Positions 40,181 through 50,176 of a stretch of DNA of 64,000 bases are shown in pieces; the stretch's first letter is position 1, and each line of letters begins with the position of its first letter. The notes under the pieces are model-generated. The model was not told the origin of the DNA and ran no database searches. It saw only the letters and a program-made list of their open reading frames with translations. The DNA lies in assembly GCF_026723825.1 (NCBI RefSeq), contig NZ_CP113519.1, forward strand, positions 1,674,001-1,738,000. Direction: 5' to 3'. The DNA comes from Pseudomonas sp. GOM7. GTDB lineage: Bacteria; Pseudomonadota; Gammaproteobacteria; Pseudomonadales; Pseudomonadaceae. Made by a program: the position numbers and the translations under genes.

Positions 40181-41269
40181 ATGAGTGCCGTCACCCGCGA
40201 AGCGGTCGAAGCCTGTCTGCGTCAGTTCACCGACCCCCATCTCGAGCAGGATCCGGTCAGCGCCGGTTGCCTGCGTGAAGTCGACATCCAGGGCGCCCGC
40301 GTGGCCGTGCGCCTGGAGCTGGGTTATGCCGCCGGGCTGTTCAAGAACGGCTGGGCGCAGATGCTGCAAATGGCTCTGGAGAACCTCGAGGGCGTGGACA
40401 GTGCCCGGGTGCAGGTCGACTGCCTGATCGAGTCGCACCAGGGCCAGGCCCAGGTGCCGGCGCTGGCCGGGGTGAAGAACGTGATCGCCGTGGCCTCGGG
40501 CAAGGGCGGCGTGGGCAAGTCCACCACCGCCGCCAACCTGGCGCTGGCGCTGGCCCGCGAAGGTGCGCGGGTGGGCATGCTCGATGCCGATATCTACGGC
40601 CCCAGCCAGGGCATCATGTTCGGCATCGCCGAGGGCACGCGTCTGCAGGTGAAGGATCAGAAATGGTTCGTGCCGCTCGAAGCCCATGGCGTGCAGGTGA
40701 TGTCCATGGCCTTTCTCACCGACGACAACACGCCCATGGTCTGGCGCGGGCCGATGGTCAGCGGCGCCTTGCTGCAACTGATCACCCAGACCGCCTGGAA
40801 TGACCTCGACTACCTGGTGATCGACATGCCGCCGGGCACTGGCGACATCCAGCTGACCCTGGCGCAGAAGGTGCCGGTGGCCGGCAGCGTGATCGTCACC
40901 ACGCCGCAGGATCTGGCCCTGCTCGATGCCAAGAAAGGCGTGGAGATGTTCCGCAAGGTGCACATTCCGGTGCTGGGTGTGGTGGAGAACATGGCCGTGC
41001 ACATCTGCTCCAACTGCGGCCACACCGAGCATCTGTTCGGCGAGGGCGGCGGCGAGAAGCTGGCTGCGCAGTATGGCGTCGAGCTGCTGGCCTCCCTGCC
41101 GCTGTCGATGGCCATTCGCATGCAGGCCGACGACGGCAAGCCGACCGTGATCGCCGACCCGGAAAGCCAGTTGGCGATGATCTATCAGGATCTGGCGCGC
41201 AAGGTGGGCGCGCGTATCGCTCTGGCGGGCAAACCGACCATGCCGAATATCGAGATCAGCGAGGACTGA
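40181..41269 (+). CDS. mrp: Iron-sulfur cluster carrier protein ApbC/Mrp
   Basis: A 362-residue P-loop ATPase that carries [4Fe-4S] clusters to apoproteins. An N-terminal MIP18-like domain (about 1-85) precedes the deviant Walker A ASGKGGVGKSTT and the Mrp signature DYLVIDMPPGTGDIQLTL; the cluster-binding CxxC is HICSNCGHTEHLF. TGGAG precedes the ATG at 40181. Divergent from metG, as is usual in this group. Confidence 0.95.
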   Translation: MSAVTREAVEACLRQFTDPHLEQDPVSAGCLREVDIQGARVAVRLELGYAAGLFKNGWAQMLQMALENLEGVDSARVQVDCLIESHQGQAQVPALAGVKNVIAVASGKGGVGKSTTAANLALALAREGARVGMLDADIYGPSQGIMFGIAEGTRLQVKDQKWFVPLEAHGVQVMSMAFLTDDNTPMVWRGPMVSGALLQLITQTAWNDLDYLVIDMPPGTGDIQLTLAQKVPVAGSVIVTTPQDLALLDAKKGVEMFRKVHIPVLGVVENMAVHICSNCGHTEHLFGEGGGEKLAAQYGVELLASLPLSMAIRMQADDGKPTVIADPESQLAMIYQDLARKVGARIALAGKPTMPNIEISED

Positions 41270-41446
41270 AAACCGCCGCAATAACGGTTTTCCTACCGGC
41301 TGCTCTCGATGTCGCACATCCTGAGCAGCCGGCAGGAGTTAATTGCCATTCATCCAGCGATCAGCCTGCGGCTTTCCGTCATCTTGTCTTCATGCAGGCA
41401 AAGTAGCTTGCTATCGGTCAAACCCAATGACCGAGGAGAACAGCAG

Positions 41447-41530
41447 ATGGACGAGTATCAGGAAGAACTGCTCGAGCGTGATGCCTTCGATCAGGATGTG
41501 CTCGATACGGACGACGCCACTGAACTCTGA
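41447..41530 (+). CDS. Possible 27-residue acidic small protein
   Basis: A short frame encoding MDEYQEELLERDAFDQDV and a further nine residues, very acidic. ACCGAGGAG sits 8 nt before the ATG, an unusually strong site for so short a frame, and codon use fits the surroundings. It lies 177 bp after mrp and ends 9 bp before MITE-like element 3. Function unknown; I cannot exclude chance or a remnant of a longer gene. Confidence 0.5.
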   Translation: MDEYQEELLERDAFDQDVLDTDDATEL

Positions 41531-41539
41531 GCCTCGCCA

Positions 41540-41695
41540 GGGCACCTCTAAAAACTTAGGCGAGGCAGGCAGCGCAATACCGATGGCGGCCCCGCAAAAA
41601 ACAGGCGAAAAAGCTCAGTTTACGCGCTGTAAATGAGCATTTTGAGCCTGTTTTTAACGCCGCGATGGCAACGCAGGTAGTTCTTAGAGGTGCCC
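41540..41695. mobile_element. MITE-like element 3 (156 bp) with different ends
   Basis: The interior is homologous to elements 1 and 2 (AGTTTACGCGCTGTAAATGA and TGGCAACGCAGGTAG segments), but the terminal repeats are GGGCACCTCTAA and its complement instead of CAGGCTGTTG. It is flanked by GCCA on both sides (41536-41539 and 41696-41699), a 4-bp target duplication. The right end runs into the adjacent AraC gene and supplies its stop codon. Confidence 0.85.
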
Positions 41696-42733
41696 GCCAG
41701 CGGCCCTGCGTTGTGCACGCCGGTAATCGCCGGGAGTTTGCCCGAGCCAGCGCTTGAAGGCTCGCTGGAAGGCTTCGGCCGAGGCGAAGCCGAGCAGATA
41801 GGCGATCTCGCCGAAGGCCAGTTCGGTGTCGCGGATATAGGCCGTGGCCAGGTCGCGGCGGGTGTCGTTGAGGATGGTGCGAAACTGCGTGCCTTCCTCG
41901 GCCAGCTTGCGCCGTAGCGTCCAGCTCGGTAGTTGCAGGCGCCGCGCCACTTCCTGCAGATCCGGTTCGTGGCCGTGCAACAATGGACCCAGTAGCTGGA
42001 TCACCCGTTCGCGCAGGCTGCGGGTGCGGGTCAACTGATCCAGTTCGCGTTCGCACAATTCCAGCAGATGGTTCCAGGTGCCCGGGCAATGCTGGCGGTT
42101 GCGCAGGTTCAGGGTTTCATCGCTCAGGCGCAGGCGATTGGCTCCCGCGACGAATTCCACCGGGCAGCCGAACAAGGTTTCGTAGCGTTCGGCATAGTCC
42201 GGCGCAGGGAATTCGATTTCGACCCTCTCCGGCGCGATGGGCTGGCCAGCCACCTGCGCCAGGTTGCTCAGCCAGCCGGCCAGCACCGAATCCACCACGA
42301 AGCGGTTGTAGGCGTTGTATGGGCTGATGGAGTAGAAGTTCAGCCAGGCACCGCGCGCGTCTTCGTCAAAGCTCGAGCGGCCGCGGTAGTTGGCGGCGTA
42401 CAGGGGCTCGAAGCGGGTCAGGGTGCGCGCCGCTTCGCGCAGGTCGGGCGCCTGCGCGGCGCAGATGCCGGCCAGGCCGATCTGGCCCAGGTGGCTGTGG
42501 CGGCCCATGTCCAGGCCCAGCGCCGGCTCGCCGCACAGGGCGATGGCGCTGTGGCCGAGGCGCATGAAGCGGGGGATCGAAAGCCGCGCGCGAGGTTCGC
42601 TCAGGCGTGTGGCGTCGAGGCCGAACTGCTGCAGCAGGGGCTGCGGGTCATGGCCATGGGCATTCAGCGCAGCGGCCAGCGGCAGGGTGAAACCAACGGA
42701 AAGATCGCCCAGGCGAACGCGTGAGGCCTTCAT
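41684..42733 (-). CDS. AraC family transcriptional regulator (Arac_binding_2/OruR-like)
   Basis: A 349-residue regulator with a long N-terminal sensor domain (about 1-230) of the type seen in pseudomonad OruR/ArgR-like regulators, and an AraC helix-turn-helix region at about 245-340 (LQEVARRLQLPSWTLRRKLAEEG; LLGFASAEAFQRAFKRW). The last three residues (Gly-His-Leu) and the TAA stop are encoded by the end of MITE-like element 3, so the original C-terminus was probably different. The ATG at 42733 overlaps the upstream gene's stop (ATGA). Confidence 0.87.
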   Translation of the reverse strand: MKASRVRLGDLSVGFTLPLAAALNAHGHDPQPLLQQFGLDATRLSEPRARLSIPRFMRLGHSAIALCGEPALGLDMGRHSHLGQIGLAGICAAQAPDLREAARTLTRFEPLYAANYRGRSSFDEDARGAWLNFYSISPYNAYNRFVVDSVLAGWLSNLAQVAGQPIAPERVEIEFPAPDYAERYETLFGCPVEFVAGANRLRLSDETLNLRNRQHCPGTWNHLLELCERELDQLTRTRSLRERVIQLLGPLLHGHEPDLQEVARRLQLPSWTLRRKLAEEGTQFRTILNDTRRDLATAYIRDTELAFGEIAYLLGFASAEAFQRAFKRWLGQTPGDYRRAQRRAAGGHL

Positions 42734-43746
42734 AGCCACAGGTTGATCAGTTGTGCGCCAGCGCTCGCATCGCCCTGGCTGAGTCGGCCGTCGACGAATG
42801 CCAGGGCTGTTGCCTGGCCGCTACGTTCCCACAGGCGCCCCCGCATGTGCACCTGCAAGCCGGCGTGGATGCCCTGTGCTTGCAGGTGTTCGCCGAATTC
42901 GCTCATGTTCGTGTTGGCGTCCATGTCACTGGGCATGACCAGCAGTTCGACGTCTTGTCGCGCATGGCTGGCGATGTGCCGGGCATCGCCGCCGAGCAGG
43001 ATGCCGAGCCGGCCTGCCGGCGTGTCGAGTACCTGCAACGCCTCTGGCGCCTGGCTGCTGGCCGTGGCGGCGGCGAAGGCCTGGCGGTGCGGCTGGCCCA
43101 ATGGCTGGCCGGCGCTGTCGAAGACCAGGCTGACGTTGTACAGCGGCCCTTGGGCGACCTGCAGTTGGCCGTGCTCGAGCTGAGGTTGCGGCAGGACGAT
43201 GGAGCCAGCCACCAGGGTGACGGCGTAATCGCGCGCCAGGCCGCCGAACAGTTGCTGGTAGTCATGGGCCATGCGCTTGGCCTTGGTGCGTAGCAGGGCG
43301 TCGGGCAGGCGCGCATCGCCGTCTGCCCAGAGCAGTGCCTGGATGAAGTCCAGCGGATTGCGCGCCGCCGACCACTGCAGCGCTCGCTGGTGGTCAGGTG
43401 CCTGATACAGCTCGTCCTTCTCGCCGATGGCGAACAGCCAGGTGCCGATATGTTCGGGCAAGACCACCACGGTGCGTGGGTTGAGCAGGCCCAGGTCGCG
43501 CGCTTGGTCGAGGTAGGCCGCCAGCTTCAGGCGCAGGCGCGCCAGGCTTTGCAAGTCGCTGCTGACCAGCTCGGGCTGGATGCCCAGCAGGTTGCCGGCG
43601 GTGCCGGGGTTGCCCTGGTTGAGGGCCAGATGACTGCGCAGATCCGACAGGTAGCGAACCTGGGGCCGTTGCTCGCACCAGTAGGCATAGGCGCCGAGGC
43701 TGCCGAGCAGGAGGAGGATCAGGCAAAGGGAGATCAGTCGACGCAT
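42730..43746 (-). CDS. Membrane-anchored nitrilase-fold protein lacking the catalytic Cys
   Basis: A 338-residue protein with an N-terminal helix (about 4-22) that anchors or secretes it. The rest resembles the carbon-nitrogen hydrolase fold: Glu98 in VVVLPEHIG, the VTLVAGSIVLP strand, LYNVSLVFD, and LGILLGGDARHI aligned with the usual GVAICYDLRF. In that alignment the nucleophile Cys is Gly252, and the catalytic Lys region reads PHRQAF. It is therefore probably not an amidase. It is translationally coupled to an AraC regulator, so a sensing or ligand-binding role is possible. Recognition is by motif only. Confidence 0.65.
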   Translation of the reverse strand: MRRLISLCLILLLLGSLGAYAYWCEQRPQVRYLSDLRSHLALNQGNPGTAGNLLGIQPELVSSDLQSLARLRLKLAAYLDQARDLGLLNPRTVVVLPEHIGTWLFAIGEKDELYQAPDHQRALQWSAARNPLDFIQALLWADGDARLPDALLRTKAKRMAHDYQQLFGGLARDYAVTLVAGSIVLPQPQLEHGQLQVAQGPLYNVSLVFDSAGQPLGQPHRQAFAAATASSQAPEALQVLDTPAGRLGILLGGDARHIASHARQDVELLVMPSDMDANTNMSEFGEHLQAQGIHAGLQVHMRGRLWERSGQATALAFVDGRLSQGDASAGAQLINLWL

Positions 43747-43821
43747 GGGTATCTTTCGCGGGTGTGTGCGTTCAGGTTAGGTCGGATGGTGGCTGAAGCC
43801 AAGCATGGCTGTTGTTTTTGA

Positions 43822-45981
<2,160 letters not shown>

Positions 45982-45989
45982 GTGAAACG

Positions 45990-46012
45990 ACGCCCCGCCT
46001 TGTGCGGGGCGT
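45990..46012 (+). terminator. Hairpin after fadH
   Basis: Stem ACGCCCCGC/GCGGGGCGT around CTTGT, 8 bp past the fadH stop. There is no T-run, so it may be a weak or attenuating terminator between fadH and the next gene. Confidence 0.5.
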
Positions 46013-46047
46013 GTGCTATCTGGCCCGAAAACCACAAGGAGAAGCCG

Positions 46048-46467
46048 ATGTCTCTCGATACTCTCTTGCAACCTGCCGCCGCCGCCAGCCTGGCGCGCTG
46101 GCACCAGTTCGTCGCCGCCAAAGATCTGCGCGCCTTGCCCGAGCTGTTGCACCCGCAGGCCGTGTTCCGCTCGCCCATGGCGCACACCCCTTACCCGGGA
46201 GCGCAGAAGGTCAATCTGATCCTCAACACCGTGCTGCAGGTGTTCGAGGACTTCACCTACCACCGTGAACTGGCCACGGCTGATGGCCTGAGCGTGGTGC
46301 TGGAGTTTTCCGCGCGGGTCGGCGAGCGCGAGCTGAAGGGGATCGACCTGATCCGTTTCGACGAAACCGGGCTGATCGTCGAGTTCGAGGTGATGGTGCG
46401 CCCCATGAGTGGCCTGCAGGCCCTTGGCGCAGAGATGGCACAACGCCTGGGCGCAGTCAGCGGCTGA
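46048..46467 (+). CDS. NTF2/SnoaL-like protein
   Basis: A 139-residue single-domain protein with the alpha+beta cone features of the NTF2-like superfamily: RWHQFVAAKDLRALPELLHPQAVFRSP at the N-terminus and FDETGLIVEFEVMVRP at the end. Members bind small hydrophobic ligands or act as isomerases. AAGGAGAAG precedes the ATG. It follows fadH by 66 bp and may share its transcript; no substrate can be given. Confidence 0.75.
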   Translation: MSLDTLLQPAAAASLARWHQFVAAKDLRALPELLHPQAVFRSPMAHTPYPGAQKVNLILNTVLQVFEDFTYHRELATADGLSVVLEFSARVGERELKGIDLIRFDETGLIVEFEVMVRPMSGLQALGAEMAQRLGAVSG

Positions 46468-46677
46468 GTCTCGCCCAGTCGGTCACAGTTTGGCCTAACC
46501 ATTGGCTGGCAGAGCGCTTGCCAGCGGGCCGGCTGCCAATCGCGTCACATTGCCGTTGCAACTTTTTCCCCTAGACTAGCCCGATCACGCATGGACGACG
46601 TTCGCGCCAGGGCCAGAACTGCCCCGGCGCTGGCGTCGTGCGCGTCGTTTCAGTCGCATCAGAGGGGGCCGACAGGC

Positions 46678-48039
46678 ATGCAGAACAAGCCGCAGATGGT
46701 AGAGGCCGTGATGTTCTTCAAGGAACATGGCGTCTGCAAGCAGATGCTCTACCCCGAATTCGAGGCCTTGCTCGATGGCGTGGTGAACATGCCCGAGTTC
46801 GCCGATCAGCAGATGCGCATGGTCTACGTGGTGATCAACCCGCGACTGCTGGTCAAGGCGGCGGTGTTCTTTTATCTGGATTTCGATGAGGACGGCCGCC
46901 CCGATTCCGGCTGGAACATCCCGTTGCAGCATCTGGCCGATCGCGCCGGGCGCGGGCCGGATCTCGGTGCCGGGCCTATCCGCCTGGCCTGTCGCAGCCA
47001 GTGTGCGGTGTCCTGGCATCAGATGCATCTGTGGGATCCCAATCTCACGCCCGGGCAGAACGATCTGGTACGCCTGCGCGATGCGGTCAAGGGCAATCAG
47101 CTCGGCCTGCTGATCGAGGACGACAGCACCCAGGTGGTGCAGGCCGAACGCCTGCAGATGGCGCCCGAGGACAAATGGTATGCGCCCGATCCGGCCAAGG
47201 AGGTGGCCGAACAGTTGGCGCAGAAGATGGATCAGGAGCATCGCGCCAAGACCGCTCAGCTCATCAAGCAGCAGCGTCTGCGCATCGCCAGCCTCACCCA
47301 GCAGCATGAAGAAGAGCTGGCCAGGCTCAAGCTGGCCGGCGAGGAGCAGGGTAAGCGTCAGCAGGCGCAGCTTCAGGAGTTGCAGCAGGCCTTGCGCCAG
47401 CAGCAGGAACTCAATGCCCGGCTCAAGGCGCAACTGACCGAGCAGGCGCAGAACTATCAGCACAGCCGCGAGCAATTGACCCAGCAACTGCGTGCCCTGG
47501 AGCGCCATGGGCGCACCGAGGGCGACATTCTGCGGGCGCAGCTCGAGGCCGAGCTGCAAGCCAAGATCACTGCAGCCGTGGCCCAGTACAAGGAGCAGGT
47601 GGCGATACGCGATGTCGAACTGGCCTACCGCAATGAGCAGGACATCCAGCAGCAGGCGGAGATCGAACGGCTCAAGCGCGAGCGCGATGCCATCGCCAGC
47701 CAGAGTGGCGATCAGGTGCTCGAGCGCCTGGCCAGGCTCGGCGTGGTGTTCGTGGCCTATCATCCCGGCGCCGGGCACCTGACCATCGCCCTGCAGGATA
47801 TTGCCCGCTACCAGGACAACCCCATGGCATACGTCGCGGCCAAGTGCTTCGTGACGGAGGCGCAGTATCGTCAATGGTTGGCGCATTACCAGCAACCCAC
47901 CTGCGAGGCGCTGCTGGCCGGCGGTGAGCGCTGCGCCATGCCCATCGAGCGGGTGGATACGCCAAGCCGCTTCGTGCTGGGTGAATCCAATTGCTGTTCG
48001 CGGCACAAGGCGAGCGCTCGTTTGCAGGGTGTCAACTGA
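46678..48039 (+). CDS. Uncharacterised coiled-coil protein with Cys-rich C-terminus
   Basis: A 453-residue soluble protein not assigned to a family with known function. The N-terminal part (about 1-165) is a mixed globular domain with PIRLACRSQCAVSWHQMHLWDP. Residues about 185-345 are Gln/Glu/Leu-rich and should form a long coiled coil. The C-terminal part has a globular segment, then Cys409, Cys419, Cys439, Cys440 and His443, a likely zinc site. It resembles proteins loosely labelled as chromosome-partitioning related, without proof. GAGGGGGCC precedes the ATG. The next gene starts immediately after. Confidence 0.75.
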   Translation: MQNKPQMVEAVMFFKEHGVCKQMLYPEFEALLDGVVNMPEFADQQMRMVYVVINPRLLVKAAVFFYLDFDEDGRPDSGWNIPLQHLADRAGRGPDLGAGPIRLACRSQCAVSWHQMHLWDPNLTPGQNDLVRLRDAVKGNQLGLLIEDDSTQVVQAERLQMAPEDKWYAPDPAKEVAEQLAQKMDQEHRAKTAQLIKQQRLRIASLTQQHEEELARLKLAGEEQGKRQQAQLQELQQALRQQQELNARLKAQLTEQAQNYQHSREQLTQQLRALERHGRTEGDILRAQLEAELQAKITAAVAQYKEQVAIRDVELAYRNEQDIQQQAEIERLKRERDAIASQSGDQVLERLARLGVVFVAYHPGAGHLTIALQDIARYQDNPMAYVAAKCFVTEAQYRQWLAHYQQPTCEALLAGGERCAMPIERVDTPSRFVLGESNCCSRHKASARLQGVN

Positions 48040-48041
48040 CC

Positions 48042-49004
48042 TTGCTCCTGCCACGCATCGACTGGCAGCCGCAGGCGCCCCTGCAACCGCTGCGTCTGGA
48101 TTGGCTGCAGGCGGCAGGTGTCGAGGTGGCCTGCCTGCGCCTGGATCTGATCGATGCACTGATCAGCGGCAACAAATGGTTCAAGCTCGCGCCGCACCTG
48201 CGTGAAGCTCATCTGGCCGGTGCGCACGGGGTGATCAGCCTAGGTGGTGCTCACTCCAATCATCTGCATGCCCTGGCGGCGGCCGGTAGGCGTTTCGGTT
48301 TCGCCACGGTCGGCCTGCTGCGCGGCGAGCCGCAGCTCACGCCGACGGTCAGGGATCTGCAGGTTCTCGGCATGCAACTGCACTGGCTCAGCCATGGCGC
48401 TTACCGCAAACGCCATGAGCCTGGCTTCTGGGCGCCCTGGCTGGCGCGTCATCCGCACTGTTACCCCATCAACGAAGGTGGGCGAGCGCTGCTCGGCGCC
48501 CAGGGCTGCGCCGTGCTGGTGGGCCTGGTCGAGCGGCAGATGGCGGCCCTGGGCTGGGCGGACTTCCACGGCTGGTGGCTGGCCGCAGGCACCGGCACCA
48601 CCCTGGCCGGGCTGGTGCTGGCCGAGCAGGGCGAGCGCCCGGTGCATGGCGCCCTGGCCGTGCCGGCCGGTTATGGCGTGCCCGAGCAGGTGAGCGAGTT
48701 GCTGCGAGAGGCAGGGTGCGATGACCAGGGCTATCGTCTGATCGAGGCCGCGCGACGTGGCTTTGCCCGCAGCGATGACGAGTTGCTGGCCTTCATGGCT
48801 GCCGTGGAGCGCGACGCCGGCCTGCTGCTGGAGCCGGTGTATACCGGCAAGGCACTGCTGGCATTGCGACAGCAGGTGAGCGACGGTTACTTTAGGCGTG
48901 GCAGTCGCCTGGTCTTCGTGCACACAGGCGGCTTGCAAGGGCGGCGGGCAACGCTCGGCTCGCACCATGACTACACTGTATTGCAGAGCCTGGACGCCTT
49001 CTGA
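48042..49004 (+). CDS. PLP-dependent ACC deaminase/D-cysteine desulfhydrase-like enzyme
   Basis: A roughly 320-residue fold-type II PLP enzyme. The PLP Lys lies in LISGNKWFKLA and the substrate loop is SLGGAHSNHLHALAAAG, as in the 1-aminocyclopropane-1-carboxylate deaminase/D-cysteine desulfhydrase family; WWLAAGTGTTLAGLVL is the phosphate-binding loop. True ACC deaminases are only a small part of this family, so the substrate is open. No ATG is available; TTG at 48042, 2 nt after the upstream stop, is preferred, and TTG at 47991 is possible. It overlaps the next gene by 1 bp. Confidence 0.8.
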   Translation: MLLPRIDWQPQAPLQPLRLDWLQAAGVEVACLRLDLIDALISGNKWFKLAPHLREAHLAGAHGVISLGGAHSNHLHALAAAGRRFGFATVGLLRGEPQLTPTVRDLQVLGMQLHWLSHGAYRKRHEPGFWAPWLARHPHCYPINEGGRALLGAQGCAVLVGLVERQMAALGWADFHGWWLAAGTGTTLAGLVLAEQGERPVHGALAVPAGYGVPEQVSELLREAGCDDQGYRLIEAARRGFARSDDELLAFMAAVERDAGLLLEPVYTGKALLALRQQVSDGYFRRGSRLVFVHTGGLQGRRATLGSHHDYTVLQSLDAF

Positions 49005-50110
49005 TGACTGAACCCCTGACACCGGCACAACTGCGCAGCCTGACGCCGCTCAATGCATTGTCCGAGCAGCAATGGCGCGAGCTGCGTAATCAGCTCGTGC
49101 CTCAACCCTTGCTGGCGGGGCAGTCGCTGTTTCGCCGCGGCGACCAGGCGCGCCTGACCTATTACCTGCTGGCCGGCGAGCTGTCCTTGCAAGGCGATGG
49201 CTTGCCGCAGTCCGTGGTGGCAGGTAGCCCGGCGAGCTGCCATCCCTTGTCGCCGAGCCTGCCACGGCTGCACGAAGCCATGGCGATGACCGATTGCAGC
49301 GTGCTGGTGATCGACAGCAGCGCGCTCAACCGTCTGCTGACCTGGCGCCTGAGTTTCGAGGATCTGCTGCTGGCCATGGGGCAGAGTGGCGAGGAGATCG
49401 AGTGGCTCGAACGTCTGCTGGAAAATCCGCTGTTGGCCAAGGTGCCAGCGGCCAATGTGCAGACCATGCTGACGCGCCTGCAGCCTCTGGAGCTTAAGGC
49501 CGGCAGCCAGGTGCTGGCAGAGGGCGAGGTCGGGGATTGCTGCTTCTTCCTGCGCAGCGGCCGCGCCGAGGTGATGCGTGGTGCCGGCAGCGAGAGTCAG
49601 GTGCTGGCTGAGTTGGAGGTGGGTGCCTGCTTCGGTGAAGAGGCATTGTTGGCGGATCGCCCACGCAATGCCACGGTGACCATGCTCGAAGACGGCAGCG
49701 TGCTGCGCCTGGATCGCCAGGACTTCTTCGCCCTGCTCAAGGCACCCGTGGTGGCGGAAGTTTCCCTCGGCGAGGCCTCGCGCCTGCTCAGTCAGGGTGG
49801 GCAGTGGCTGGACGTGCGCCTGCAGGAGGAATACGAGCAGGCCCATGCCCTGGAGTCACTGCACATGCCCTTGCAGTTGCTGCGCCTCAAGGCCCGTCTG
49901 CTCGACCCTGCGCGCACCTATCTGTGCTACTGCGACAGCGGCAAGCGCAGCGCCAGTGCAGTGTTCCTGCTCAGCCAGCTCGGCTTCAGCGCCTATGCCC
50001 TGCGCGATGGTCTGGATGCCTTGCCGGCGGTGCAGCGCGATGCCCTGCTGTGCGAGAGCGGGGCAGGCTATCTGGCGCGCTCCGGTGGGCGTACCGAACG
50101 CAGCCATTGA
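49004..50110 (+). CDS. Tandem cyclic nucleotide-binding domains fused to rhodanese
   Basis: A 368-residue protein with three parts. Residues about 15-125 look like a degenerate cNMP-binding fold without a phosphate-binding cassette. Residues about 140-250 are a complete one, with cassette FGEEALLADRPRNATV at 210-225 holding the Glu and Arg that grip the cyclic phosphate. Residues about 255-350 are a rhodanese domain with the active-site loop CDSGKRS (Cys310). A cyclic-nucleotide-gated sulfur transferase or redox switch is plausible. No DNA-binding domain is seen. Confidence 0.82.
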   Translation: MTEPLTPAQLRSLTPLNALSEQQWRELRNQLVPQPLLAGQSLFRRGDQARLTYYLLAGELSLQGDGLPQSVVAGSPASCHPLSPSLPRLHEAMAMTDCSVLVIDSSALNRLLTWRLSFEDLLLAMGQSGEEIEWLERLLENPLLAKVPAANVQTMLTRLQPLELKAGSQVLAEGEVGDCCFFLRSGRAEVMRGAGSESQVLAELEVGACFGEEALLADRPRNATVTMLEDGSVLRLDRQDFFALLKAPVVAEVSLGEASRLLSQGGQWLDVRLQEEYEQAHALESLHMPLQLLRLKARLLDPARTYLCYCDSGKRSASAVFLLSQLGFSAYALRDGLDALPAVQRDALLCESGAGYLARSGGRTERSH

Positions 50111-50114
50111 GGCC

Positions 50115-50176
50115 TGTAGCCCGGATGAAATCCGGGAGCGACGCCGCCGATACTTCCCGGATTACAGCCGGGCTAC
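50115..50176. repeat. Pair of inverted REP elements
   Basis: GTAGCCCGGATGAAATCCGGG at 50115-50135 and CCCGGATTACAGCCGGGCTAC near 50156-50176, between convergent genes. The right copy contains the stop codon of the DUF1853 gene (TAG within GTAGCCCGG on the minus strand). Confidence 0.85.

Noticed and set aside
41540..41695. Element 3 as an attenuator or riboswitch downstream of mrp
   Set aside because: The exact GCCA duplication on both sides and the terminal inverted repeats fit an insertion better; there is no leader-like position relative to a plus-strand gene.
48042..49004. Naming the PLP enzyme acdS (ACC deaminase)
   Set aside because: The motifs are shared with D-cysteine desulfhydrases and other family members; nothing in the sequence separates them, so no symbol is given.
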